Shown: positions 23,450 to 36,640 of the stretch, in pieces
Position numbering within the stretch: position 1 is the first letter of the stretch
Layout of the letters: each line of letters begins with the position of its first letter
Origin: Cyathus striatus
Lineage: Eukaryota; Basidiomycota; Agaricomycetes; Agaricales; Nidulariaceae
Assembly: GCA_025738555.1 (NCBI GenBank)
Contig: JAOVFP010000002.1
Span: 8,122,001 to 8,186,000, forward strand
Reading direction: 5' to 3'
Length of the DNA stretch: 64,000 nucleotides
Program-made: the position numbers and the translations under genes
The notes under the pieces: model-generated
Databases searched by the model: none
What the model saw: the letters and a program-made list of their open reading frames with translations, nothing else
Told to the model about the DNA's origin: nothing

Positions 23450-25125
23450 ACATCGTGTTTGTAGTCATTTGGTATGTTTCTTCCGGCTCCTGAGTCCCGA
23501 GTCCAACCTGAGTCTCTTCTCTGCCTTTAGCACTGCGCTAGCTTCCACATTGCTTCCAACTTCCACAGTGTCCATGACCCTCAATTGTGTTCCTGTCACT
23601 CTAGGTCTGTCAAACGAAACTACACATGCGGTGATTCAACTCGAAACAACTCGAAACTGCGTGGACATAGCGAAGTACTTAATCGGACCTCTTACAGAAG
23701 GCAGTCCCAGATTGGACGATCGGCGTCGGACGAGGTTTCGTGTAGAGTTCTGAGAGAGGACCAGGAGAGGGGCTGAGTTCCTTTGTATAGTACGTTCTTG
23801 TTTTATCGATATCTTTCCTGGACATACATTCATTCGTTAATCTTTTCTTCCTTCCGCTCACAGACTGATATCGCTCGCACAGGAGAATAAGGAAGATTGT
23901 TGTGTGATGTAATACCTACGGTAGCTTGGTACGTTTCTATCATCTCTTCTCTTTCTTCTTTGATAATCATTCCTTCTCTCTTCCAAGCACTGTACAGTAC
24001 AACGTGTTTCCGTAACCCAACTATGTACCTCCAGGAGTCCAGTATCCAACCTTTGCTCTTGTTGTCCCCCTGGCTCCTGGTACGACTTGTTGGAGGGATG
24101 TGTACCCCTCCTCCCCCGCCCCACGATTTGTGTTGCCGAAGACGACAATTGGAGACAATATACTGAAACCTTATCCCTCTCCGCCCGTCGCTCAAGTGAT
24201 GCGATACACAGGTGTAACGCTATGTGCCTGAGGACTTGCCTGCTGGGAAGCTGGGAGTGGATACGAGTTCGCTGGGGAGGGTGACCAGTGGGGTACTATG
24301 GCGGAATCACTGTTTTGGCTCGTACCCTGCATTCTGTACCACCAGCTGTGACCGCTCATCTGGACTCTGGGGGTGCTCTTTTTAGGTGTGTTTTAACGGT
24401 TGGAGAGTCAGACCACGGTCCCACCGGTTCGGCGACCCCGTTCCCGCGACCACCGATGGAATATGAGAATTCAGGCACTCAAGGATGCTTCACCCCCTCC
24501 CCCGCAGCAGCAGCAGTTCTCAAAGCTTGTAATACAGGTGGCAAAAACCAGTACCTCCTATACCTACATTTCGATGCTCGCCGTTCGTAAACGGAGTGTG
24601 CACATGATTCAACACCCCTACTTCCTCCCCCCTCCCGTTCATCGTGATCAAGAGTTCCAGCTCTCTCCCGTCTCATCCATTCCTTTACCCATACCTAAAC
24701 GCAAAGCACGCTGTCTCCGATTACGAGGTAACCCTCTCGGAAAACGTAACCCTCTCCACCGTTCCAGCACCTGTACTCTGAGCATGGACGCTAGCTGTTG
24801 TGGAGCGAGGTGAGGTGGGTGGTGGTTGGAATAAAGATCGTGGGGATCCTTGAGTAGTTCCATCGGGGCTACTGGCTCTACCAGACCTCTCATGTCTTCA
24901 ACACGTCTCTCCTTCCCTTATTTCCTGCATCATCATCGAGAGTTACCACACTATCCTGTCCCATCCACCCTTCCACCATTACTTTAAAGTATTCATCTGC
25001 GTTTACGAACGTCTCGGTAAACTCTCGCTCCCCACCGCCTTAAAATCCATTGTTCCCTCGTCGCATTCAGACTGCGAGCACGAGTGTGAGCGTTGGCATG
25101 TCTAGTTTGATCATGCGCTAAACTT
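23450..25125. repeat. Duplicated block beta, copy 1 (pairs with about 35500-36640 and 41780-43018)
   Basis: Shared landmarks are tttcttccggctcc...ccgagtccaacctgagtctcttctctgc, cggacctcttacagaag...cccagattggacgatcgg, and the end segment with cctcggaaaacgtaac-type sequence. Open frames on both strands are interrupted differently in each copy, so I see no gene. GC content is higher than in the surrounding sequence. Confidence 0.6.
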
Positions 25126-26104
25126 GGAATCCGATACCCTTCTTGCGTTCTTAATAACTAATGTATACGACCGCATCAACAAGGTGCCGATTCGATTTTC
25201 GGATTAAGGATATGACCTAATTTTTTCCAGAGTATGTAAACCTTATAGCAACCACCTCTGGTATGTAGTATAACGCCTATTATACCACAATATCAGTAAC
25301 CATGATGCCTTCATTACTTATATTTCTTACATGGACACGAGTCTGTATAGTGTAGCAGCTAACGATGCAGAGAACGAGGGAAGGAGGGAAGAGACATGTC
25401 GAGGCGATAAATCTAGTACAACCTGTAGTCCCGAAAGAACTACTCAAGAACCCCCACGATCCTTACTCTAACCGCCACCCACCTCGCCTCGCTCCACTAC
25501 ATCTAGCGTCCACAAGCTGACTAGACCCGCTCGCGCTTGTGCTCATCGCCAACATAGGACACTTGATGCGGAGAAGGAATCACAGGATTTAAGATGGTGG
25601 GGAGGAATACATATGCAGAGTGGGCCGTAATTTGTAGAGACGGAATGTCTTGCGTTCGGGTACGGGTGGAGGGTATGGAAGATTGTAGCTTTTGACCGGT
25701 GACGATGGAAGGGAGGAAGGTGAGGAAGTATGCGTTGTTGAATCATGTACACCCCCGATTAACAAACGGCGAGCGTCTAGGTACTGGTTGTTTCCACCCG
25801 CGTATAAGATTTGAGAAGTACTGCTGAAGCGGGGAAGAGGAAGAAGCGTCCTTGGATGACCAAATTATCTCCGTCCAATGATCATGGAAAGTGAATTGCC
25901 AGACTGAGCCCCTATTATCCTCCAGGCGACACGAATGGGAGGAGAAGGGGTACATATTCCTCCAACAAGCCGCTACAGCAAGAACGAAGGCTGGAGGTAC
26001 AGAGGCAAGTACGGTACAGCCACACCGTGAAGGCGAGAACGAAGTAACTATCAGTCCATGAGAGGAGGGACGGAAAACATGGAATGAATTTAAGGAACGT
26101 ACCA
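25126..26104. repeat. Duplicated block epsilon, copy 1 (pairs with about 51560-52550)
   Basis: Landmarks include gtgccgattcgatttt, cctattataccacaacatcagtaaccatgatgcc, gtcgaggcgagaaatctagtac and ggaggaagcgtccttggatg. The two copies are colinear over almost 1 kb. No conserved open frame. Confidence 0.6.
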
Positions 26105-27283
26105 TACTGAGTCCCCTAGCGATCCTATTTCCTCCATAGCTCTCCTACCAACTTCCACGCTCCATCCTGCCCCTCTCTTCGTGCTTCATAGTCATAGCTG
26201 CTACTTAGAAACGAGAGTGTTCCATGAATTCGTTGTAGAAACCTCGACCGAGTTATCATCTACCCAGTTGTTAAGGTTGTTGTTTCTCGTTACGTGCAGA
26301 TATGTAGGTGAGGAGGAACGGTGTACGCAATATCGAGTCAGATAGGGAGGGGATGTCGGTGACTGTCGTGTCGATGCTACTTCTAAACAGGGTATCAGTT
26401 CGTGAACAGGAGGAAGGGAGGAATAAATGAAGGAAGGAAGGGAATCGCAAAGAACGAAACGCACCATACTTGTCCGATAACTGCGGGGGTCGTATGGATC
26501 CACCTCTGCCTCTCCTTTCCCAACCTCGCCTAACTTCTAATCCGACCTATCCAAGTACTCGACCAATGATGTATGTTCCACAAAGTAGCAGTGCAGTATC
26601 CTAAGCGAAGTGCTCTACGTCACACACACATGAAGTCCAGGCTCTCTTCTTGCTTTACTGGGTCGTCCTGTAGTGGGCACTGTTCCCGACGTCTTTCAAC
26701 GTCAATCAACCCGCCAGTAAACTTGTATCGAGATTCTACTGGGTTGTGCATGTGGCGTTCCTTTCTGGGGCAGAGTTGGAATGGATGAAGGAAAGAACTA
26801 AGCTGGAAGGCTGCACCACTGGAGACTCGGGAGCAAACGAGTGCCAAATGACGACAAACATTAAATCGATCATGTGTCATGCGTAAGCTTACTTACTAAG
26901 TAACTTAGGCGTGCATCACATTAGCGTCACACTCCTCTTGTTCCGTACTCATTTAGATGAAGTTTCTCCTCTCCCCTCCCTTCTCATCTTTTTCATCATG
27001 ATTCGCCTCGAAACACTTTCAAACACCATATGAAACCAAAACCAACCACATCACATATACAGAAATACTACTATCGTATCAAAATATACGTGATTGTCCA
27101 TACCACACGACCTGCACGAAATGAACTGAAACGCTTATCCAGTAGCAACGGTTTGGGGACCCGTGTATTGGTATAGCCAGGCCTTGAATAGAATACACTA
27201 AAAGTACCTTTCACTGTGCTGTAAATTGCTGTGAAGCCAGGCTATGCATCTGTCAATTGAGATATTTACAAGCGCCTTTACCA
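26105..27283. repeat. Duplicated block gamma, copy 1: shared upstream region of gene copy B (pairs with 36650-37560 and 52560-53415)
   Basis: This block sits immediately upstream of gene copies B, C and D. Landmarks are gaaggaagagaatcgcaaagaacgaaacg, tccttcgcgaagtgctctacgtcacacac and aaatcgatcatgtg. It therefore probably includes the promoter and upstream control sequence of the gene family. No gene seen within it. Confidence 0.6.
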
Positions 27284-27292
27284 TATATATAC
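27284..27292 (+). promoter_or_regulatory. TATA box of gene copy B
   Basis: TATATATAC lies about 115 bases upstream of the ATG at 27407 and is followed by the conserved tcgcacgagctcc. The same arrangement occurs before copies C and D, which supports a real core promoter. Confidence 0.55.
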
Positions 27293-27406
27293 TCGCACGA
27301 GCTCCATCTCACGTCTCTGGCCACCTTTCTACTTGCTTTCATCTTGTCGCCTGGGTCCGAGTCACTGCTGCGCTACTAAATTACATTCCAATCTGCTTTC
27401 GCCAAG

Positions 27407-30030
27407 ATGTTTGATAAAGCTAAGAGGTTTGTGATACAGAACGGTGCATTTATTGATAATCTCTGTAAGTTTTATTCATCATATATTCTGGTAAAATATG
27501 ATATTTAATTCATCGCGTTTATTGCAGATGTAAAGAAAGTGTATCGTATTTCTTCACAAAGTGCGCGTTCCAAAGACATTCATCAGGGTGATTCTCAGCT
27601 TATATCGAATGTAAGTTACGCTCCGCTTCGGTGTGGCTACAACTGTTCTTATGCTCTCATAAAGTATACACAATTTAAATTGGGCGACATTCATGTACTC
27701 GATGGGCGTCCACAAGTAGACAAAATCTGCTGTGATACTGTAGTCGAAGTTATGGTAGGGGAAACTAAGAAACGAGCAGCACGAATCTATCAAGGACCTC
27801 GCGGACAAGCTGTGAGTCGATAGCTTCCTTCTAATATGAAACTGTGAACTCAAACTATATTGATAAAGCGACTTAAAATGGAACTAGAACTTCTGTCTAA
27901 GCTGTGGTAAGTAAATGTATGTTTAATCGTAGGAAATTTGTTTTAACCATTACTTTTTAGGCCTCATCCCAGGATTAGACAAGTGTATGGTATATTTAAA
28001 TATAATGACATCACCGGTCTGGTATTTCATGATGATGGTACTTAAAAACATATGCTTTCATATATCAGCATGACTTCTAAAAATACTGTAGGAACACATC
28101 AAAGATATGGAGAATATGCGTCGTCTCTGAAACTCTTGCAGCGTGCTGCTTTCCGTATCAAATATGTAAGTGCACAAGTTTTACTACAAGAACAATCTCT
28201 AAGACAGCAGTTATGTTCTTTACTTAGTGAATTTGTGTTATACGCATTTCGTTTTAAAGGACATCAACATATATTTATACAAATACAGCAATTTCTTTCA
28301 AAATTCAATCGAAGATTTCCATTCACATGGGAGTGTAGCCGTGGTATCATTGATTTTTACACCAACTCATTTGGTAGGCTTAACACTGTGTTATCGGTAA
28401 GTAGTTTACGCACATTGTGATTCATTTTGCTTATTTCACAACAGATTTCTGGCCGTGGTTATTCACATATCCCAGGCAGCCCCCTTTATACTAAGCACAC
28501 TCGATATAACAAATGGAATACTCGGAGGCCTCCAGGAAATATATCACAAAGCGACTTTGAACTAATCGACAAAGTTCTTGACCATGACTATATCATCCCC
28601 CAAACTCATGTTAGTCCGGCTCAACTGATATACACGTTGCATAGCACATTTCTCTCAGTGATGGAGACTATACACATATGGGATACTGGAAAGAATAATG
28701 AATATCTTCTTGGGTATCCTGCTATAATTTGGCATGACTGGGACCGGGATATTGCTGATAGAATTCATTATGCATCTGCAAATTGCAAGGTCACTCAACA
28801 GTACTTTGAAAGCAACCCGGAGTGGGACTTCCCTCCAGGCTTATTTTGCCGGGGACGTGTACGTCAACTTACATGGTGAGGACGAAACTGGTTAGATGGT
28901 CACATATCTCCCTCAATATTTACATGCTATATTGTTAGCTTCAAGTTAAACACCAATGCTATGCCCCTAGTCAGGTTTATAAATGAAGATTGTCAAAGTA
29001 TATCATTTTCGGGGATTTTCCGTGTCTCTGACAACACTTATCGAAATTTTCTATATCAAGTACCTCAAATAATAGAAAACCATACATTCATTCGCGATCC
29101 TAGTAACTTCTGGCGCATTAGCACTCCTATTAACTTGGGCATAGGTAATAAAAATTTCATATATATTGAAAATTATCACCGAAGTTCTAAACTATTGTTC
29201 TGAAGTGTCTGGTATAAAAATTACGATTAACGTTACAATATATTTCTCTCATCTCATCCGATATATGGAATACAACAAAGACACAGAAGCATATTTATTC
29301 GCTTTGGACCCAGGCATTGACCCAGTGGATGGAAGGGTTTCTGAACCGCATATTTATTGGTCGTTGGACAAGTCCGGAACCGAACCACTTACTGCCTTTT
29401 CCGCTGCTTTAAATGGACTGTCCATTACAGGAATAGACATATGTCCGTATGAAATAGGATGCTGGGATAGCTTTTCCTATGAAGCCCTCAGTGATTTCTA
29501 CAAGATGTGCAAGATATCGCCATTTGATGTCTTGCAACCTTCTGAACTTGAACCAAATCGACATGGTATTTGGATTAATTTATTATTTATGCTTAAGTTT
29601 AATCCACCAAGATCATATAGACCATCACATAAAACCATCTCCATATGTGGAGGATATAGACATCAAATACTTTAAAACACAGCACGTGATATCAAAAGAC
29701 AGCGAACTACGGTACCATTGGCATGATACGTTGACACGGACAAGTTCCAGTGTGGAACATTGTGCACATGATTCACGCCATCCGGGAAGATATAATCCTT
29801 GGATTTTATCACCAAACATTTCATCTTTATGTTGGCCTGGAATTACCACGCTGGAAGATGGTTTCGCAGTATTAGGAACGATGTATCAAACAAGAGACCA
29901 TCATACCAAATTAAGGAAGTATTATCGAACTAAATATTCACACACAGCGAATGAGGAAGACTGGGAGAATATTACTCACAAGGAGGCAGATGCTGCGAGC
30001 TTTGATACGGATCGTTTCGAAGAGGTGTAG
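27407..30030 (+). pseudogene. Gene family delta, copy B: kinase-like multi-exon gene, nearly complete
   Basis: Inferred exons: 27407-27464, 27528-27811, 27869-27906, 27961 to about 28396, 28445-28875, 28939-29144, 29206-29565 and 29609-30030. All GT-AG phases agree except for an in-frame TAA at 28043. The N-terminus MFDKAKRFVIQNGAFIDN carries an FxI..GxF motif common at the start of agaric kinase-like proteins. KRAARIYQGPRG with ELELLSKLWPHPRIRQVYG resembles the strand 3-helix C-strand 4 part of a kinase N-lobe. I see no HRD or DFG motif, so catalysis is doubtful. The C-terminal part (PGIDPVDGRVSEPHIYWS; AVLGTMYQTRDHH) matches no family I know. A short deletion changes the frame around 28300-28360 relative to the other copies. 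The role is unknown. The TAA suggests a pseudogene unless splicing skips it. Confidence 0.55.
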
Positions 30031-30703
30031 ACAGTAAACTGCTTCGTTGGATATTTATAGTGTTCAAATCTGTAGTCAATGACACGACCAAAACAGCGCT
30101 GTTCATGCGTAACATCATGTAGTACATCGTATACACACTTTCTCTCCCGTAGTCTGGGGTGAGATTAAATCATAGGTACATAAATAATTAGCAGTGCATG
30201 ATCTTAAGAGACTTGATTTAGTAGTAATTGGGTGAGGTATAAGGGGCCCGGTTGGACCTGTCAACACTACGTTAACACATAGTGCCCGTGTTCGGTTCGT
30301 TTTCGGAATTATTGACGAATCATAGGCACCTGTGCTATAACGTGGAAGGCGTGTGGTGATATATTGACACTCCAAATTTCTATATCAATGAGAAGTGGCT
30401 GGTTGAGATACTTATGGCTGGGTTTTTGGAAGGGGGTACCAAGGGGGTACTGGCGCTAACGAGCGATTGGTAAAGGCGAGCTTTGAAATCTATTTTTGTG
30501 CTGATGACGTGTTTGTTTAATATTGAGGTTGTTGCCAAAGAATGTGATGTTGACGCGTCTTTCTTGTAGTATACACCCTGCAAGCACACTCCGTATCCTC
30601 CACCACACAACAGGACGTAACGCACTTTAGCAACCAAAACTTGGATTCAAAGCCTCTATTCTAAGTAGGAGTAATGACTACGAAGCTCGAACACTACAGA
30701 TGG
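30031..30703. repeat. 3' flank of gene copy B, shared with copy A (11530-11704 and 17114-17640)
   Basis: Colinear with the two parts flanking the insertion after copy A. It includes the counterpart of the 17178-17459 open frame, here broken by a TAA near 30272 and a TGA near 30358. No functional gene. Confidence 0.6.
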
Positions 30704-30708
30704 GCTCG

Positions 30709-31421
30709 TGTTGTGGTTCCTGTGAACTACAAGCGTTGGTGTATTCCTGTGAATACACGTAATGTAAGTACACTTAGATAAAATAGAAACGTACCCTTGT
30801 ATCACTTGGTCTTGAGGCGTGTACGGGCGAAAGAGTAAGAATAAGCGTACCAAATAGTAAAGAGTCGGGTTCTCGAAGCGTAGGTCAACCAATTTAGTCA
30901 CGAGCGTCACGAGCTACCGCCGATTAGAATACCAGTTGTATTCAGTAATCGACAATACAGTAATAGTATGAAGTAGCGAGTAGATAGTACTATACTATGA
31001 TACCCTTTTTAGCAACACCACGAGACTTAGCGCGAAGCCTTAAGTCGAGTTCCTGGTTCTTACGGTTGTCAAAATGACAGAGTAATATTTGTGCGAAAAA
31101 GAGATTGATTTCGAGCTATCTACACACTTCTTATATACATGTATCTAATATTGTATCTAGAATGTTCAGGGAGTACATACAATGTATCTAGAAGCTTCTG
31201 TTCTTTAGTTTAGATGACTCAAGAATCTACCAAGTACTTCTACTTCTTTCTATCGGTCTCGGCTTTATATAGTAAACTTCACGTGATATTGAGCAGCACT
31301 GCTGCGAAATGATGTACAAGGTGGATATAGAAAAAGGAGAGAGAGAGAGAGAAGAAGAGAAAGAGGGCGAGTATTCATGTAAAGACCTCTACAGATAGTT
31401 GAATATCCAATATCCCTAACA
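30709..31421. mobile_element. Solo LTR, 713 bases, with 5-base target duplication
   Basis: Begins TGTTGTGG and ends CCTAACA, the TG...CA form of an LTR. GCTCG occurs directly on both sides (30704-30708 and 31422-31426). The duplicated block at 17640 shows the same site without the insert (gatgggctcgatggagc), which proves the boundaries. Internal features include ggctttatatag near 31263, a TATA candidate, and a GA-rich run near 31333. No internal retroelement sequence remains, so it arose by LTR-LTR recombination. Confidence 0.85.
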
Positions 31422-31426
31422 GCTCG

Positions 31427-32230
31427 ATGGAGCATTGAAGTTGATCGGCGAGTACGGAGGAATGGTTGGGACTCGGCGGAGGCAGGGGGGTAGTCAATCG
31501 CTGTGGGATGTGACTCGGATGCTGGGGGACTCAGTTTGGTACGTTCCTTTCATTTCGTCTTTTCCTTTCTTCCTTCTAGTCAGGACTGATAGTCGTTTCG
31601 TTCTCACCTCCATAGCACTGTACTTTACCGTATGGCTCACCTCTACCACCATCCTTCGTCTCATCCATGCCCTCCACCCATACCTGAAAGTAAAGCATTC
31701 CGTCTCTGATTACGGCCTGTGGTCCTTTCTCCGAGTCATGAGTTCTATTGGCGACGTGACGGATCAAGTGAGGTCGTGAACGCCAGCTGTTATGGAGCGA
31801 GGCGAGGCGGCGATTGGAGTAAGGATCGTTTGGGGGTCCTTGAGCAACTCTTTCGGGAATACATACAGGTTCTTCTAGATCTCTCATCTCTTCGACACCT
31901 CCCTTCTTCCCTCATTCCAGGAACATCATCGAGAGTTACCGCACTGTCCCATCTCCTCTGCCTACTTCTAAACATTTCGTCTGAGCTTCCGATCGCCCTG
32001 GTAAACATCTCACTCCCCTGGGCCACTGCCTCCAAATTGTTGTTCCCTTCTCGAGTTCTCGCAGTGTAGCAGTGGTGACGCGTAACGAGCATGGGTGTGA
32101 GCGTATCAAGCCAGATCATTAGGGAGGTTATGTCGCAGTACATCTGTAGCGGTTCGAGGAGGGGGTGTTTCTGCAGTTTTCTCGGTATTACAAGTATCAG
32201 ATCCGAAAAACTCGTCCCTCTATCCACATA
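31427..32230. repeat. Duplicated block zeta, copy 2
   Basis: Pairs with about 17645-18740. It is shorter than copy 1 by an internal deletion of about 300 bases near 31660. Open frames are not conserved between the copies. Confidence 0.6.
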
Positions 32231-32898
32231 CCCATATATCTATCAGTTTACTGGTTTGTATATCATATGATGTGAGAATCTCATGCAACAGCAGGAACTT
32301 ACTTGCCTTCATCTTTTAGTATAGATATAAGGAGGGTGTAGCGAAGGTCTCCACATACTATTTCCAAGTTTCTCCAATGATGTCGTAGTCGAGTTTCGGG
32401 AGATTTATGATGACGGTAGTCATACATATATGATTTAATACTCTAGTGCAACTTCTAAATTCAATAATGTAGGTATACATCAAAGATACAGGGAATACTA
32501 TGTATTGTCTCTGCAACCATTACAGCCTGCCGCTTTCAGTATAAATGGGAGTATAGTATGTAGCATTTATTAGACATTTACCTATATGGACTTGAATATT
32601 TTTAATTGAAACTCGAATTGTGACTCGACTGCGACTCGACTGCAACTCGAATACAACTTGATTACTGTCACTCGAAAAAATCGACTGCAACTGAAAAGTT
32701 GTACGGCTGAGTTCACCGGGTTGGGTTGGGGGGGAGAACTGAGACATCGCTATGTGGATATCTATTTTGGGGGACTGATAGAAATTTTGATCCCTCAAGT
32801 GATCGTTTGGCTATACGTATAATAGCATGCTATAGTAAGTTTGCAGTCCATCAAATGCTGCCCAACCACCCCCCACAATTCTGAGTCACTCCCTATCG
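32231..32898. other. Intergenic sequence before glycoprotein copy 2
   Basis: Around 32350-32540 there is a short fragment resembling exon 4/5 of the delta gene family (tgatgacggtagtcatacata; ggtatacatcaaagatac), so a third degraded piece of that gene is scattered here. A run of diverged gactcgactgcaactcg repeats lies at 32600-32700. The last 160 bases match the upstream region of copy 1. Confidence 0.45.
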
Positions 32899-33590
32899 AT
32901 GAGCTCAGTTAGTATACTGCGTGTGGATGACCGTAATCCATCCATAATGTACCCAACTTGAACAGTTGGCTATTAGGGGGTCGCACAGGTATAGAATACA
33001 AAGACACTACCATGTGTCCCATTGCAATAGGAGCGACCGCCACTTTTAATTTTTCCGGTACTATAATTGTGTCAGCTACTACCTCTGCGTGCCACGCTTA
33101 CAGCATGGTATTTCTAGGAACATCTATCGAAGTCTACGGAACCATAGACGTATCGGTGAATAAGACCACTGTTCAATACATTATTGATGATGAAATTATA
33201 TCTGGAAATACGACTTATACAACTCCCAACACCATTCTCTTTTGGCAACTTCTCTTTCGAACAGAGAACCTAGCTACATCCAATCACACACTAACCATCG
33301 CCCTTGTTGATGAAATTCCATCGAATTTTTGTCTGGATTACTTCGAGTACACGCCATTTACATCGGTTGATACTGCAGTCACCACCACTACTACAGTAAC
33401 TATGGCTCCTACCAGCGCAAATTATTCATACCCTACATCAGGTCTGCTTCATTCCTGTGGTTTGCCATTTATTGGTGTATATTGGACTCTGGTAGCAGTG
33501 GACATAATCATCGTGATTATTGTTCTGTACCGGAAATGGCCAATATTGAGCACAATGCTCCATGAATGTGGGTGGTTTTTTAATCGCTGA
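32899..33590 (+). pseudogene. Membrane glycoprotein, copy 2, frameshifted near its N-terminus
   Basis: Second copy of the gene at 20873, with about 95% visible identity. The ATG and MSSVSILRVDDRNPSI are preserved, but one base is missing near 32946 relative to copy 1, which leads to an early TGA. From 32958 the rest is open to 33590 and includes the domain landmarks and the membrane helix. There is only one copy of the 115-base unit and no need for an intron there. Without the first roughly 20 residues the product may still fold, but the lack of a good ATG argues for a pseudogene. Confidence 0.65.
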
Positions 33591-33661
33591 TGGTTGGTGA
33601 AATTTTTGACGTATGGTTTCTTTAGATATACATATGTGCTCGGATGATGGCACTGTTTCCA

Positions 33662-34264
33662 TCGGGCAGCAAGAAAATTCCGGGCACGCACAAAAGTGAG
33701 CGTGAGTTGAGCGTGAATATCCTATATGTGAGTGTGAATAATCCTTATATGAACGTGAGCCAACTAGCTGTCATATATCAACCACATATTGAATACTTGG
33801 CATACTAAAGCACTTATTTAATACAATTTGGTATATATCAAGCACTGAAATGTAATAATTGAAGAACACCAGTGGGTTTTATATATATATCATTGCTATT
33901 GTCTACTTTATGAGTGCATAATGATTTAAAATGCATACCAATGATCCAGAGTGTTTAGATATGACTTAGATTGTATATAAATGATTCAGAGAGTGTACAC
34001 ATGATCTACAGGTTGTAAAAATGACTCAGAGAGTGTAGTAGTGATCCAGACTAACAGTTAGAAAGTTATAGAACTAGAGAATGGAGTATATTGAATAGTA
34101 GAAACAGGGGAACTTTATAATGAAGCAGGGGGCTCAGAAAAATACAGGAAGCTTTACGATGAAGCAGGAAAATTCAGAATGAGGCAGGGCCATTCACAAT
34201 GAAGCAGAGACCTTGGGAAATTCAAAACAAAGAAGAAAATATGTGATCGAAAAACAGAAATTAG
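33662..34264. repeat. Fragment related to the interior of the long-TIR element, with a short tandem repeat
   Basis: From 33662 the sequence departs from glycoprotein copy 1. The phrases gagcgtgagttgagcgtgaatatcctatatgtgag match the inner end of the terminal inverted repeat at 3408-7664. At 33930-34050 a diverged repeat of about 27 bases (aatgattcagagagtgta) follows. Then come several short aatgaagcagg phrases. No gene. Confidence 0.5.
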
Positions 34265-35440
34265 GCGCTTTGAAGGCGCTTCTTAGACGAAATGGACTTT
34301 ATTGTGCCAAACATTAAGTACTGTACATATCTGAAATGATCCATGGTCACAAACTTCGACATCGTTCAACCTCATACCCGACGGATTCGAATCTATTCGT
34401 AGTCACACAGGAACGTTCCTTTCTTTGCGGACCGTGCCCCCCAGGTTGTGTGATGTGCAGAAAGGAATATTTCGCCTCCGTATCCTACTGTCTGTTTACT
34501 TGGGTCTCATTCTGGTTCACTGAACAGGGAGCAGCACTCGGGAAGGTGGTTAAGCGCCAAACCGGACAGGGTGACTTCACGCTCAGATTACCGATTCGAG
34601 ACAGTAATAATGGTGCAGGACCTATATTGTGACAGCACCAGCCAACGTTTCCCCAGAGAATTAGACCATAAGTCCCGGCTTCATTCTCAGGTCCGCATTT
34701 GCATAGTGCTACACCTGCGTATCATATGCTTGGGCAGGGGGTGGAAAGGAGGAGCGTATTTGAATAACATAGTGTTGTTTCGCTGGCTATTGTAGTAACA
34801 GTGAGGAAAGGAAGAGAGGTAAAGGTCCCACTAATGGCTCGTGTCCTCGAATACCTGTACCCGCTGCGAGACATACAGGGTTGGGATTACTGATGCACAT
34901 TGGGTACTGCCATGTAGGAGAGGATGAAACTGCGTGTGTAGTGTCGAGTCAGATAGGGAAGGGATGTCAGTGAGTTTTTAGCTCGATGCTACTTGCGACC
35001 GGGGTATCAGTCCACGAACAGAAGGAAGGACACACGAATGAAGGAAGAGACTCGCAAAGAATGAAACATACCATATACGGTATGACTATCAACGTCGTAC
35101 GGGGACCGCGGGATACGGTGATGCACCTCTACCGCTTCTCTACCAACCAACCTTCCCCTCCTTCTAATTCCACCTATAACTCGACCAACGATGCACGTTC
35201 CACCAGGTAGAGGTGAAGTAAGTATCCTTCGTGCTTTACTGGGATCTGAGATCTGAAACTTGATATTGCTCCAGCGTATAGTATTCATAAAGAAACGGAA
35301 GTTGTCGGTTCGTTCTGTGGTGGGCACTGGTCAATGGATTGAATTAGTATTGATGATTTTGGTTTAGTATTCGCTTGGCCGTGAGTATAGCGAGTAGGCT
35401 CTCTGTTCCATGACTGGGATGTTCTGTGTCAGTTTGAGAT
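34265..35440. repeat. Duplicated block alpha, copy 1 (pairs with about 40545-41750)
   Basis: Landmarks: gggcgctttgaaggc, aacattaagtactgtacatatctgaaatga, tttctttgcggacc and ggtgacttcacgctcagattaccgattcgagacagtaat. No conserved open frame or domain was seen. Confidence 0.6.
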
Positions 35441-36640
35441 CAAATTTGGACCAAGTATACATCATCTGAGGGTGTTAAGCTGAACGATGGATAAGGTAGG
35501 AGGTGGAATTGTAGTATGAAATACGGGTCAAAGAGGTAGCGAAGAGGAGATGGATGTGACGTGCGCGTACGTGTGATATCGTATTTGTTGTCATTTGGTA
35601 CGTTTCTTTCTTCCGGCTCCCGAGAGTCGAGACCAACCTGAGTCTCTTCTCTGCCATCAGCGCTGCACCAGCTTCCACAGTGTCCATGATCCTCAATCGC
35701 GTCCCTATCTCTATAAGTATGCCGAATGAAATTGCACCCACGAGGATTCAACTGGAAACTGTGTGGACACTGCAAAGTAATCGGACCTCTTACAGAAAGC
35801 AGTCCCGGATTGGACGATCGGTGTCGGACGAGATTTCGTGTAGCGTTGCGAGAGATGGTCGGGACTCGGGATGACTGAGTACTGATATTGCTCACGCAGG
35901 AGAAGGAAGAGGATCGTTGTGTGATGTAATACCTACAGTTCCTTGGTGCGTCTCTCCTCTCCCTCCTCGTCTCTCCTTCCTTGATAGTTGTTTCCTTCTC
36001 GCCTTCAAAGCACTGTACAATGCATCGTGTCTCTGCAACCCCAACTATGTAACTCTTACATCCAACCTTTGCTCTGTACGACTTGTTGGAGTATGTGTCC
36101 TTTCCTCCCCCGAGCCGTGTCGTCGAAGACGACAAGGTGACAGTAGAACGTCTATAACCTCGTCTCTCCTCTCCGTTCGTCGCTCAAGTGATGTATTAGG
36201 CAGGCGTAACCCTATGTGCCTGTGGACTTAGTGGCCTCATAGCTACTAGCTGGGAGGATGGGACGATACGAGTTCACTCGTGAGGGTGACGAGGGGGGTG
36301 TCATGTTGGATGCACGAGTACTATTTTGACTCGGTACTGAAGGACTCCTCTCCCCCACTTCAGCAGCATTCATCAAAGCTTGTATTCGGGTGGAAACAAC
36401 CAGAACCTCCGACAAGGGCCGGACTTTGGAGCTCGCCAATCGATTCAACGCGCTTCCCTCCCCCTCCTCCCTGCCATCATCATCAAGTGTTCCAACCCTC
36501 TCCTGTCTTATCCGTTCCATCCACCCATACCTGGAGGTAAAGTACTCCATTCTCGATTACGACCCTCGTGGTAAACGTATCCCACCCCATCATCCCAGAA
36601 CCTGTAGTCCTCCCTTCGAGTCAAGCGTCCCGCGTTCGTG
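35441..36640. repeat. Duplicated block beta, copy 2
   Basis: Pairs with 23450-25125 and 41780-43018. At about 36535 it reads aaagtactccattctcg without interruption, which is the empty site for the 8-kb insertion at 43018-51077. The 231-codon minus frame at 35440-36135 is not kept in the other copies and is not called. Confidence 0.6.

Noticed and set aside
35440..36135. 231-codon minus frame in block beta
   Set aside because: The same block at 23450 and 41780 breaks this frame at different places, so it is not conserved as protein.
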